Both the position numbers and the translations under genes were made by a program. A model generated the notes under the pieces. That model saw nothing but the letters and a program-made list of their open reading frames with translations, did no database searches and was not told the DNA's origin. This document shows positions 46,331 to 56,979 of a stretch of 64,000 nt of DNA, in pieces. The stretch spans positions 102,629,352 through 102,693,351 of the forward strand of contig CM048841.1 of NCBI GenBank assembly GCA_026545765.1. Direction: 5' to 3'. The DNA is from Plantago major (Eukaryota > Streptophyta > Magnoliopsida > Lamiales > Plantaginaceae). The first letter of the stretch is position 1, and the number at the start of each line of letters is the position of its first letter.

Positions 46331-47920
46331 GTTTAACAATTTTGACTAGCAATTATATTGCAAATAAAATGGCTAGCCCAACTTTTTTTTCTTTCTTATA
46401 ATAACCCATGAAAGTAGAATGGTGGCTACTCGTGTTTAAATAGTATTAGAAATGTAACCCTAACAAGTAAATCTTAATTGGCTAAGTCCAACATATGCGT
46501 TTTGATTAATATCATCGATATTTTATTCACAACATAGATCCATCTAGAGATAAATCATTTAGAGACCGTATATCTAAAAACTTAGTGATTATTTGGTATA
46601 TAGTGCAAAACCACTCCCAAAATTAAATTGTTACATATTGCGATAATAACATTAATTATTCATTGCGAATATTGCGTTACGCTTTTCGAATTCATCCAAA
46701 ATTCGGATCGAATTGATATATTATCATATTCGGTGCATATCCCCTAATTGTGCTATACACGGGCAATTTTGATGCGCAAAATCACTCCAAAAGTTGGTAC
46801 ACATTGCGATAATAACATTATTCATTGTGAATATTGTGTTACACGACAAGGGTTTAAGCCGTTTAGGGATAATAATGAAATACATTCTTGACACTTGTTC
46901 ATACCATGAATATTTAAAATCTCAATTCCCGCGCATATTTTAATTCTTGAAAAAGTAGAACGTCTTGCTCATATATATCTTAATGTTTATTCATCTACAC
47001 CTCATGCAGCGTGACTTGTTGCCAGCTCTGATCTCGGTCTCCTTCTTCTATTTTGTATGAAATACATGCCTAGAGTATAACAATACACTCTTTGTGAAAG
47101 ACATGCGAACACCACAATGTCCTCAACTTCGATTCGTGATGAAACTCTTCCAAATACACGACACACGAAGACTCCTCATCTTCATCCAATAGCACCATGT
47201 CTTTAAGTTCATCACCATGTCCGCACTAGTAGATTTCTTCTTGCTGTATGACATGGCTTCGTCAATTAACTCGGCCTGTGTTCGTGGCCTGCTAATCGCA
47301 TTCTCAAACGCTTGCTTAAACCTTTCACTTGTCGCCGTTTGTTGTTCAATGTATGAGATCCACTCGTTGAATTCACTATCCGACATTAGAACCTTCTATG
47401 TGGTTTCCAATATTACTTTCCGTGCAATGTCATCTTGGATACTTTTGCACAGGAAATCGTAGAAGCAATCAACAAGATCGCCCGTAGACATAAGGAAATT
47501 ATCAACTCAGATGCCCTCATTGTTAGTTGAAGTACAGGTTTCCGAGTATGTTGTTCCGCTGAGCTGAAACTGGACTAACTCTTCGTGTTGAAGAATATCG
47601 GAAACGAGAGCTTTTGAAACTGCATGAGACGTAGCTCGATGAATTTCGATGAATTCTGAGACGTTCAGTCCTGTAAAATGTTTTCCTTTGAGCAATGGAT
47701 CAGAGTAAAATTCAACTTTGAGTTTGATCCGAAAGCCCATGGAAGATGATGGTGATAGCCTGTCGGTATCTAGAATCTGAGTTGCGCTCATAATGACGGA
47801 GAAGATCGAGTGTGAATTAAGGGTCGGAAGAGAAATTAGAGGAGCATCCATATCTCTAAAATTTCAGCAACAATTAACGAAGATAAAAAATGCGAATGAG
47901 AGATCAACGTAAAATTGACA
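46331..47920. repeat. Segmental duplication unit 1 (contains RING copy B)
   Basis: The order of landmarks (CAATTATATTGCAAATAAAA, GAAATGTAACCCTAACAAGT, the ATTGCGATAATAACATT block, then the RING pseudogene) repeats at 47921-49418, an offset of about 1.59 kb. Identity by eye is high but with many small differences. Confidence 0.88.
47070..47851 (-). pseudogene. RING-H2 finger gene, copy B, decayed
   Basis: The ATG at 47851 opens MDAPLISLPTLNSHSIFSVI, and the N-terminal domain to STNNEGI is intact. A TGA at 47509-47507 and a TAG about 110 bp on interrupt the same frame, which resumes with EFNEWISYIEQQ and AISRPRTQAELIDEAMSYSK. After a frameshift near 47220 the RING region reads CVVYLEEF then WCSHVFHKEC and stops at 47070. 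Thus the second Cys of the first CxxC pair is Tyr and the last zinc pair is missing. Aligned with copy A, the protein would be a RING-H2 E3-ligase-like protein with a novel N-terminal region. Confidence 0.75.
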
Positions 47921-49418
47921 ATTTAGCAATTTTTACAAGCAATTATATTGCAAATAAAATGGCTAACCCAACTTTTTTATTTTTAAAATAACCCATAAAA
48001 GTAGAGTGGCGGCCACTCGTGTTTAAATAGTATTAGAAATGTAACCCTAACAAGTAAACCCTAATGTGCTGAGTCCAACATATGCGTTTTTTATTAATAT
48101 CACTGATATTTTATTGACATCATAGATCCGTCTCTAGATAAATTATTTAAAGACCGTATATCTAAACACCAAGTGACTGTTTGGTATGAAGTGAAAACCT
48201 CTCCCACAATTGATAAATATTGCGATAATAACATTATTCATTTCGAATATTGTGTTGCACGTTTGGATTCATCCAAAATTCGGATCAAATTGATATATTA
48301 TCAAATTCGGTGCATATCCCCTAATTGTGATGTACATGGGCAATTTTGATGCACAAAATCACTCCAAAAATTGATACATCTTGCGATAATAACATTATTC
48401 ATTGCGAATATTGTGTTACACGACAAGGGTTAAAGACGCTTACGGATAATAATGAAATAAATTCTTGGCATTTGTTCATACCATGAATATTAAAATCTGA
48501 ATTCCCCGCGCATATTTTAATTCTTGAAAAAGTAGAAATTCTTGCTCATATCTTAATGTTTATTCATCTACACCTCTTGCAGCGTGACTTGTTGCTAGAT
48601 CTGATCTCTTGGTCTCCTTCTTCTATTTTGTATAAAATACATGCCTAGAGTTTAACAATACACTCTTTGAGAAAGACATGCGAACATGACAATGTCTTCA
48701 ACTTCGATTCCCGATGAAACTCTTTCAAACACACGACGCAGGAAGACTCCTCATCTTCATCCATGTCTTTAAGTTCCTCACCCATGTCTGCACTAGTAGA
48801 TATCTTCTTGGTGTATGACATGGCTTCGTCAATTAATTACTAGGCCTATGTTCGTGGCCTGCTAATCACATTCTCAAACGCTTGCTTAAACCCTTCACTT
48901 GTCGTCGTTTTTTGTTCAATGTATGAGATCCACTCATTGAATTCACTATCCAGCTTTAGAACCTTCTTTGTGATTTCCAATATTAATTTCCGCGCAATGT
49001 CATCTTGGATACGCGCTGGAATTCGTAGAAGCAATCAACTAGATCGCCCATCGACATCAGGATCTTATCAACTTAGATGCCCTCATGGTTAGTTGAAGTA
49101 CATGTTTCCGAGTATGTTGTTCCGTTGAGCTGAAACTGGACTAACTCTTTACGTTGAAGAATATCGGAAACAAGAGCTTTTGAAACTTCATGAGACGTAG
49201 CTCGAGAAATGTCGATGAATGCTGAGACGTTCAGTCCTGTAAAATGTTTTCCTTTGAGCAATGGATCATTGTAAAATTCAACTTTGAGTTTGCACCGAAA
49301 GCCCATGCATGGAAGATGATGGTAATGGCCTGTCGGTATCTAGAATCTGAGTTGCGTTTGTAATAACGGAGAAGATCGAGTGTGAATTAAGGGGCGGAAG
49401 AGAAATTAAAGGAGCATA
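47921..49418. repeat. Segmental duplication unit 2 (contains RING copy C)
   Basis: Second tandem copy of the 1.59-kb unit. It is cut at 49418 by the SIRE retrotransposon, whose target duplication GCATA (49414-49418) lies in the start-codon region of RING copy C. Confidence 0.88.
48650..49416 (-). pseudogene. RING-H2 finger gene, copy C, decapitated by SIRE
   Basis: Coding sequence matching copy B starts at LLISLPPLNSHSIF-like residues directly beside the SIRE LTR, so the original start codon and promoter are separated from it. A frame change near 49300, a TAA at the same site as copy B's TGA (after NHEGI), and another frame change near 49030 follow. The RING reads CVVCLKEF then LSCSHVFLKEC and ends at a TAG near 48650. 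The first CxxC is intact, but His of the CxHxxH block is Leu and the final Cys pair is absent. Confidence 0.72.
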
Positions 49419-51056
49419 TGTTGGTCCAGATAACGGCAAAGGGAAAAGACTGGGGGGGGGGGGTGAATAGTCTTTTACAACTTTTGTCGATAAACACAAT
49501 TTCTCAGATATATGTGAAGATATCTGATACTTAATTTCAGAGAGCGGAAGACTTTTCTGTGATAAGTGCACGTGCTCAGCAAGATATGTGTAATAACTCA
49601 ACAAGGTAAATAAAGCAAGTAATAAATTGCAGCAAGTAAATAACATTGTTCTTTATAGTGGTATCTAAAGGTGGCGTAATCCTTCAACTAATCCACTTCG
49701 GCCTTTCTCAGACCAAGAATCCATTAAGACAAATAATTGAGTTCACCTTACAAATATCTTCTCTCGATTCCTAAATACACTAGGTTCCCAACCAAGTGTT
49801 CCCCCTGAGTTATTCCCCGGCTTTCTCAGCCAAGTACTTCCTATACTCAGAAACCTTTGAGCTATTCCTTAGTTTCCCAAACTAAGTACTTCCTATGCTC
49901 AGTAACCTTGGAGTTATTCCTTAGTTTCCCAAACTAAGTACTTCATGTACTCCACGCCGTTTAAGGTGTTGATTAAGGTAGTTTGTCAGGTTTGGTAGAT
50001 TAATAACTTCTACAGTTATGTAATACTACCTTCTTGAACAAGAGTCACTTAACACATTTCACAATGTGTGGTGATATGTTCTTTACTGACCCAAGTCTAT
50101 GATAAATGTTCTAGAGAATGAATCTCAGATACTTGATCTTTTGATTCAACTCCTTCACAGATAGCAATGATTGTTAAGGATCAGGACACTTAGAACTTTC
50201 GTGCTACTTAGAATACAAGAGCTTAGACGCAACTGTAAGCTGAAGAATAAGTAGGTTGAAGACTTGTATGCTTGAGAGAAAGATACCACTAGTTGTATTA
50301 TCAGAGAGGCTTGGTATTTTCAGTGAATTCAGAGTGTAAGTTCTGTGTGTGTTTCAAGCATTCTAAGTGATGATATTTATAGTTGAAAATCATGCCGTTT
50401 GAATAGTATCTGTTAGGCTTAATGGAATTCAAACTATTGATATCTGAAAATAGTACTGCAGAAGACGTTGTCTCTTTTCAGAGATTTCCTCTTTTGTTCA
50501 GATGTCTCTGTCTGCGCATTTATTGCATTGTACTATTTTTGTCCTGTAGTGCCAACGGAACTATGCACGCTTTATGAAGCATTGCATGTCCCTTTCCAGA
50601 AACCTTCACATCTCCAGATACTTGTTGAAACATTGTTTCCCAGAAACATAGTTTTATCCAGGGTATCTGAGTGTAGATATCTGTGGGCACTTTTCCTCGT
50701 TCAGAAACCTTGTGTTCTCAGATATCTTTTGCAAAACTTGTTTATTGAAAAACACTTGTTTATTTAAGATATTTGGACATAGGTATGTGATAACCTTCGC
50801 CTTCAGCAATCTTGTGCAGTCTTCAAAACTTCAAAATTTGTTGAGCTCTCCTGCTGGATGCCTTCTTCTTGGTCTTCTTCAAAGATATAAAAATTACATT
50901 CAGAGACCTAACATCCTATACAAGATTTGCTAGACTAAAATACTTAGTGATTTTCCTCTTTTACAGTGTTCAAGTGAACCAAGAGTACTAACCACCTTTC
51001 TGTGCTAAGATAAGTCATTAGGTTGCTAATCAAAATCTAAACAGATATTCCTAACA
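49419..51056 (-). repeat. 3' LTR of the SIRE element
   Basis: Bounded by TGTTGGTCCAGATAACGG and ATTCCTAACA, 1638 bp. A G-run (about 49453-49464) is followed by TGAATAGTC. It is strikingly rich in the words TATCTGA and TCAGATA (for example near 49525, 50434, 50665 and 50719). Confidence 0.9.
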
Positions 51057-51071
51057 AATTTCCCCCTTTTT
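51057..51071 (-). promoter_or_regulatory. Polypurine tract of the SIRE element
   Basis: On the minus strand AAAAAGGGGGAAATT lies directly before the 3' LTR start TGTTAGGAAT. The same arrangement recurs at 63604-63618. Confidence 0.85.
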
Positions 51072-51505
51072 GATCAGTCAACGATGACTATCTTTAAAAC
51101 CTATTACAACTTGGAAGAGGGAACAATCTAACACTTAATCAATTCTTATGATCTTTTCAATTAAATTTTAATTAAGTGCAGAAAGTAAGCATCAACCAAA
51201 TCACAAGGTGTGATCTTTGCTGACAAGTTATCTTTTTATAGATTGATATCTGAGAGTAGGTTCATTAGATATGTTACAAAGAAAGTTTACAGATAACTTT
51301 TACAATGATAAAACAGTAAAGTACATTCAGCAAGATACAAAATACATAGTTAACTAGGACAACATGAGTAACCAAGCTCCAAGTAGACATCCTAATAAAC
51401 TAGTCTTCAAGTCTTCAATCAGCAGATCTATGGATCAATTTGCAAATTCCCTATCCCCAAACCTTTTGATATCATCTGAGTAGTCAAAGAGCAAAGTCAT
51501 GACTA
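51072..51505. other. SIRE 3' untranslated stretch
   Basis: Between the accessory ORF stop (51506) and the polypurine tract. No ORF. It is closely repeated at 63619-64000 in the second SIRE copy. Confidence 0.7.
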
Positions 51506-53560
51506 TCATCTCAAGTTCGCAAATCCACAAACTTCCTTGTAGGTTTTGGTGGGATTCTTCTTGGCAAATTGTTTGACCCACAGATACTTTCCCCATTTCC
51601 AGGCATGCTCGATTCTGATATCTGATAGCTTGAAATATTCATATATGATCTTCAGATATCTGATGTCACCCTTGTATTGATCTTCAGTCATGTAGAAAGA
51701 CTCATAGGGTTCCACAACAAGTCTTGCTCTTGTGCCTGTTCCAGTGATGTTGGGAATTCTGTGCACATCATCTGGCTTTCCATAAGGACAATCATCAGAG
51801 AGGTCCTTTTTTATGGCTTCTATTCTCTTAATTACTTCAAAATCCAACCAAGTTTTGATGTGGTTGGTATTAATCAAACCTGGCTTGTCTTTTCTCCATG
51901 CCATGAGCTGTTTATGGATTGGTTCTGGAAAATTTTCATTTACCAGTAAGTGCTTGAGTTCCAGAATCTAGTAGCCATTCTTCTGATTAATGCATCTGTA
52001 GACAGAGGAGTCATTGTTGGTCTTCACATACTCAATCTTGGCTTCTTCAGGCCTGAGTGCTAGTTGAAGTTTTCTTTGTTCAGCTCTCAGCCTGTTCCTC
52101 CTTTGTCTTGAATTCTCTCTTGGGGGATTGCTTGAAGAACCACCCTGGATTGACTTGGTATTTCCAGAGGGTGTTTTAGCTGCCAAAGGCTTTGCAGCTA
52201 TGGGCTCAGATAGGCTATCAACCCTTTTTCTTTTTCTGTGAAGAGGATCTTCATCTTCATCAGTCTCTTCATCATCATCATTAATTCTTGTGAAGATCTT
52301 ACAGCCTTCTTCATTGCCCTGGGATTTGATTTGGCCTTCTTCTTCTTCTTCTTCTTCTTCTTCTTCTTCTTCTTCTTCTTCTTCTTCTTCCTCTTCCTCT
52401 TCCTCCTCTTCCTCTTCTTCTTCTTCTTCTTCTTCTTCTTCTTCTTCTTCCTCCCTATCACTTGTCTTCTCCTTGGAGCCTTGGTACTCCTTGGAGGTTT
52501 CTGTGCCCTGGCCCTTGTTGTCATTCCTTTTTCAGGAAGTTGCTGAGTAGTGGCCACTATATGTAGAGCAGTCTGACTGGAGGAGGGCTCATTTATTCTG
52601 AGAGGTGGTTGTTCAGATTTTCTTTTGTTTCCTCTTCCTCTTCCTCTCTGAGCATCTTGAAATCCTTCCCCCTTAGTCATTGTTGACTGACTAAGAATCA
52701 CAAAGGATTCTGAAAGGGAGTCAAAGCTGCCTTGCAGATAGTTGCAAGCAGCAACCAACTTTTCCAGATTGGCTTTGAGCTCCTGATTTTCTTTGATAAG
52801 ATCTGTTTCCTTATCAGTGAGCTCTGCCAGTGGGCCTTGAATAGCATCTGCTTTTCCAGCAGCATAGCTAGCCTCTTCAAAGGCTTTTGCAGCCAAGTTT
52901 TGGTCATCATCCCTAACCATGCCTAGGTCTTTCTGAGCAATGACCAGACTGGTTGTTCTCTGAGTGATGAGCTCAGTGAATGTCTTCATTTCTGCAGGGA
53001 CTGATGCAATGGCGGCTTTATCTTGAGAAGACATCTCCTTTTTCAATTTAGCCAGTACTTGATATTTGTTCAAGTATTCATTGGAGTTGACATTTGGCAG
53101 CTTGCTGAATATTTCAGGAGCAATCAGCTTCCTTTACAAATGAGAAACCGCTAAGTGTTCATTGCGGTATTCTGCCAATGCCTTGTCTTCTTCATCATCT
53201 GAGTCATCAGCCCAGTGATCTTCATCCTCTTGGACATTTTCATCAATGTTCTCTAGTCCAAAGAACCATCTCGTAGATGGGCTTCTTTCCTTCAAAGGAG
53301 GAGGATGGTACATCTTTTGTAATGCACTTAGCATCATGCTTGTCTTGAGATACTTGCTCAAGATTCAATTCCTCAAGAATTGCACGAAAGAAGTCGAGTT
53401 CTTTCATTTCAGCAAAAGCTTCCATTTCCTTGATTGTTTGATCTTCAATCTTTTGGAGCTTTGCTTTAGATTCAGCTATCTTTTCTTCCAGTTGAAGATT
53501 TAGCTGTTGTTCTTCCTCCAACAGTTGTTTGAATTGAGCAACTCTGGCTTGTGCATCCAA
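51506..53560 (-). pseudogene. SIRE accessory ORF, C-terminal part (coiled coil, Lys-rich tract, terminal domain)
   Basis: Minus-strand segments in order: a Gln/Glu-rich coiled coil (53560-53243, FKQLLEEEQQLNLQLEEKIA), an acidic stretch (DDSDDEEDKALAEY), then 53073-52198 with another helical region (KETDLIKENQELKANLEKL) and a long Lys/Arg/Glu tract encoded by a CTT repeat. A basic segment (52186-51968) and a terminal domain of about 130 residues (51904-51506: WLDFEVIKRIEAIKKDL, HAWKWGKYLWVKQFAKK) follow, separated by a stop near 51968. No membrane segment or signal peptide is seen, so 'envelope-like' is only the historical name for SIRE extra ORFs. Function unknown. Confidence 0.65.
52337..52455. 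repeat. CTT/CCT trinucleotide microsatellite in coding sequence
   Basis: Almost pure TTC/CTT repeats, with a few CTC interruptions in the middle. In the minus-strand frame this codes a Lys-rich tract. Such runs change length easily and can cause frameshifts. Confidence 0.95.
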
Positions 53561-53578
53561 TATTTTCTGAGTGTTGTC

Positions 53579-54260
53579 CTAAGATTGCTCAACTACTTGT
53601 TCAGTAGAGTCTATTTGTTGGGGAGATGGATGGGTAGATTTCTGAGGAGATGGAGGAGGGGATTTTTGTGATGTCCTCTCAGTGTGCTTTTCAGCAATTG
53701 AGGTATTATTGCCTTGTGCAATCCCTCCATCCCACAGTGCGGCATCATCATCATCCTTTTTATCATTATCATCCTTGTGATGGTCAGAAGGAGGTTCTTC
53801 ATAGTCATTCTCATCAGTCTCCTTCATCTTCAGAGACCAGATTGATCACTTCTGGAATAGTGACCATTTGTCCATTAACTTCCTCTTGCTCAAAGGGTAT
53901 GAACTGTAGGGTCTGGGGAAAAGTAGGCGTGAATGCCATCTGCATTCTGGTCTGACCATCTGCTTGGTTAAAAGCTTGAATAAGCTTTCTGGCCACTTCC
54001 TTGATGAAGTCCTTATGCATTAATGTTCCAAAAGAGTATTGTTCAATGGGGAACATAGCATGGACATAATTTTCCAAATCAAAGGCTCATGCTCTCCTTA
54101 TGGGGTGATCAGTCACCTTAATGATCTCAGATAGATCGGAGCATCGGAGCTTTTGCCATTTCTTGAAGCATTTTAGGTACTTTGGCAAAGTGTATTCCTT
54201 GAAGAAAGGAAGCAGGTCCTCTTTCTTATCAACAGGGACCTTAGTGGCACTTGTTTGAGC
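53579..54260 (-). pseudogene. SIRE accessory ORF, central exon
   Basis: It begins after an acceptor (TTTTAG, 54263-54261) with AQTSATKVPVDKKEDLLPFF and continues KYLKCFKKWQKLRCSDLSEI to an in-frame TGA at about 54089. The same frame resumes with ENYVHAMFPIEQYSFGTLMH and ends at 53814. An acidic/proline-rich stretch (EEPPSDHHKDDND, KSPPPSPQKSTHPSP) continues in a neighbouring frame to 53579. One stop and one frameshift break it. No known domain. Confidence 0.6.
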
Positions 54261-54338
54261 CTAAAAGAAAGAGTTATGAATTAGTTTCAAAACTTTAGTA
54301 GATATCTGGGCTTTAGAGTAGAAAGGTATCTGAGTTAC

Positions 54339-55138
54339 CTGTGTGACAGGCTCAGATGACTTGACTACTGAGGTTCCAGGTGCCTCAGATATCTGGATAT
54401 GAGGAGGAGACTGGAAAACCTGATCCTCAGTGATCTTTCTTTCTGCTTGGACCTGAGATTAAAAACAACACTTTGAAAAATTTTGAGCAAGAAAACTACG
54501 TTAGACAATTTTAGTTATCTGAGAAGTCAATTACCTCCACAATAGGAGGCTCAGATATTTGTCTATCAGAGACTTGTGCAGTATCTGGAAGTTTTTCTTG
54601 TGATGAAGGCTTTGATGCCTCATCAATTTCCATTGGTTGCGGGGATTGAGTGGGCAATTCCCCCCAGCAACTTCTACTTCTTTTTGAACCTGTAAGTAGA
54701 AAGTGTTAGTTTGAGAAAAATGATCAGAGATTTATCTTTTGAAGATTATAAGTATCTTAATGAAATACCTTCTCTGCAGAAGGTTTAGATATTTGTTTCT
54801 CAGAGACCTTGGAAGTCTCTGGATTCTTCTCTGAAGAGATAGACTTTTCAGTCTCTCCATTTTTCTTCTCAGTTGGAGCCTATTAGAGTATTAGTCAAGT
54901 GTATAAAGCACATATCTGAGATGTTATATCTTAAGGAACTTTCTACTACCTGTGAGACAGGCTCCTGTTCCTTAAGTGGTGAGGCTATGAAAGCCTCCTT
55001 CTCAGATTCTGAGGCAAACTTTGCAGCTTCCTCTTAATGTTGTGTTTCTAATTCAGCCTGTAACAAAGAAATTTTTATAAGTAACAAGATTTATAAACAT
55101 AAAATTTCACAAGTAGAGAGTTAAACCATTCAGCTACC
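54339..55138 (-). pseudogene. SIRE accessory ORF: ladder of small phase-0 exons
   Basis: On the minus strand, exon-like blocks with AG acceptor and GTA donor lie at 55057-54950 (108 nt), 54879-54769 (111), 54689-54535 (155, apparently 153 plus two G in a G-run) and 54452-54339 (114), with a fifth ending at 55138. Gaps are 70-82 nt. All sizes are multiples of three after the G-run correction and splicing is phase 0 throughout. Coding content is Glu/Ser/Pro-rich and repetitive (VSDRQISEPP, VSEKQISKPS, IQISEAPGTS), so the units look like duplicates of one exon-intron module. Splicing is predicted, not observed. Confidence 0.6.
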
Positions 55139-55687
55139 TGAGCAGTGTCAGGCTGATTGGTCTCTAGAACTTGTGACCCTTCTATGCTTTGGTCTTGTTG
55201 TTCCATTTCAGCTTCTTTGTTTGAAGTTTCAGGTACTTCAGACCTTTCCTGAGTGACTAACTCAGTTGCCTCCCCTGTTTGATCATTCGGAGCAGGTGTC
55301 TCAGTTTGATCCCTCTCTAGGAGTTGGGGAACCTGCTCATTTGCGGATTTTCTTCAGCATATTGCATTGCTGGTATGTCGAAATGGAGTTTATTGACCAT
55401 TTCATCAACCACTTGTGGCTGTTGTGGTTGTGGTTGTTGTGGTTATCTAGAAGCAGAAGTTTGAGCATTTGAGAGCTCTTCCATATTTTTAAGTGTGGTG
55501 TTGACATCAGCGTCTACCAACACTAGGTCACCACTCATCAGGGCTTCTTGAAGTTGTTTAAACGTGACTTTCCCTGATGGTGTGTTGGCACAAACAACCT
55601 TTGCTATAGGTGCTTGCTCAGCAACCTTTGAGCTAGTTGCTTTCTCAGCAACCTTGGACCTTTTGTTCTTCTTCCCCTTGGCCTTGG
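55139..55687 (-). pseudogene. SIRE accessory ORF, Gln/Glu-rich segment
   Basis: This lies between the first accessory domain and the exon ladder. Minus-strand frames contain Glu/Gln/Ser-rich words similar to the ladder exons, but I cannot follow one frame throughout. A candidate acceptor (CACTCAG) lies at about 55250. Confidence 0.4.
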
Positions 55688-56979
55688 TTACTTTTTCAGT
55701 AACCTTAGGGACTGGGATCTTCTCCTCCTTGTCCGATTCGTCATTGAAATCTGGAACGGAGTTATCAACAATCCATGCTGCTTCTGCAGAGAGAGTTTGA
55801 AGTTTCTCACTGCTTTTATATCAGCATTGATAAGTTCATCTGCAAGGCACTCTGCAGCATTGATGAGTTCATCTGCATTGATGAGTTCATCAGCAGTGGC
55901 GGCAGGTATCTGAGAGTCGACATCCATAGAGGGTATGCCTTCTGATTTGCCAGCAGACTTCTTTTGTGAAGTTCTGGGCTTTTTGGTCTCAACGGAACCT
56001 TCAGATACCTCATTAGTCTTTCGTTTCTTGGAACCTTTCTGAGATGCAGTAACCTTTTTCATCATGTTCATATACTCATATTTGTAGAGTAGTTTACTAT
56101 TGGCAATGTCTGTCGTCTCTCTGAGCTCAATGCCAAGGCACTCCAGTAAGTAGCAAATCTTCAGTCCATAGCTTACTGTGGCTTTTGGCTCAGCAAGGCC
56201 CTTAACGGTTTTAGGCTCAAAGCCTTGTATCTTCTTCACAAATTTCGTGAAGGTGTACTCCCCCCAATGAAAAGGGTTTTCCAGCCTTTTGTCTTGTTGA
56301 TTCAACAAGAACATCATCATCCAGCGTTCTTGGCTTATCTGGTCAGCACCTCCTTGTAGACCATCAAAGAATCTGTGAAGGATACATGCCAACACATCCC
56401 AGTGGACCAATAGATGTCTGGTCCTTATGTCAGCAAGCTTAAAGTCGATGGGTGTGTCTGGCTTGTCAAGATCACACACATCACTGTATAGTTGCTTCAC
56501 ACTTCAAGGAGATCTTCATCCTTGGTGTCAATTTCAAAATCCTTTCCAAGATTTTGAAGTTCAAACAGCTCACAAAAAGCTGTTTCGTCCAACATGATTT
56601 CTTGTTCTTGGACTTTGGTCTTGATAGACATTGTCTCAGTGCCTTCAGAGACTTTGGAAATAATTGTGGAGTTGTTGTAAAACTCCAGGACATCCAGTGA
56701 AGAAACTCCACTGGGAAGAGCAGATAGAAAGCCCTTGATTTGTGCCTTTTCAAGCATATCAAGTACCAACATTCTGTCAGTCTGGTTTTCTATTGCAGCT
56801 ACCAGGTATTCCTCAATCATGGCACCACCCCAAATTATTCTGTGATTTGAAGTCCAATGATCAGGATTGAACTCTCCAATCAACCGATTTTTTGTTATAA
56901 CCAGCACTGGTGCTTGCTTTTCAGCAGTACCAGATATAGTAGCTTGGAATTTCTGAGTAGAAGCACGTTTGGGAGCCAT
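55688..56979 (-). pseudogene. SIRE accessory ORF, N-terminal domain
   Basis: The ATG at 56979 (MAPKRASTQKF) opens 160 codons with HRIIWGGAMIEEYLVAAIE and LDETAFCELFELQNLG. A one-base shift at about 56500 moves to a 270-codon frame with DIRTRHLLVHWDVLACILHR, QERWMMMFLLNQQ, LENPFHWGEYTF and a nuclear-localisation-like KGSKKRKTNE / KKPRTSQKK. Near the end, ADELINADELINAAE repeats a short unit. This matches the plant-transposon domain found downstream of pol in SIRE-type elements and formerly called envelope-like. Its role is unknown, and the basic stretches suggest nuclear or nucleic-acid association. Confidence 0.7.

Noticed and set aside
52238..52550. Long plus-strand poly-Phe and poly-Ser frames.
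   Set aside because: These are translations of the CTT microsatellite on the wrong strand. The minus-strand frame belongs to the SIRE accessory ORF.
51506..56979. A true retroviral envelope gene in the SIRE element.
   Set aside because: No signal peptide, membrane anchor or glycoprotein-like features are visible. The text is charged, coiled-coil and nuclear-like.
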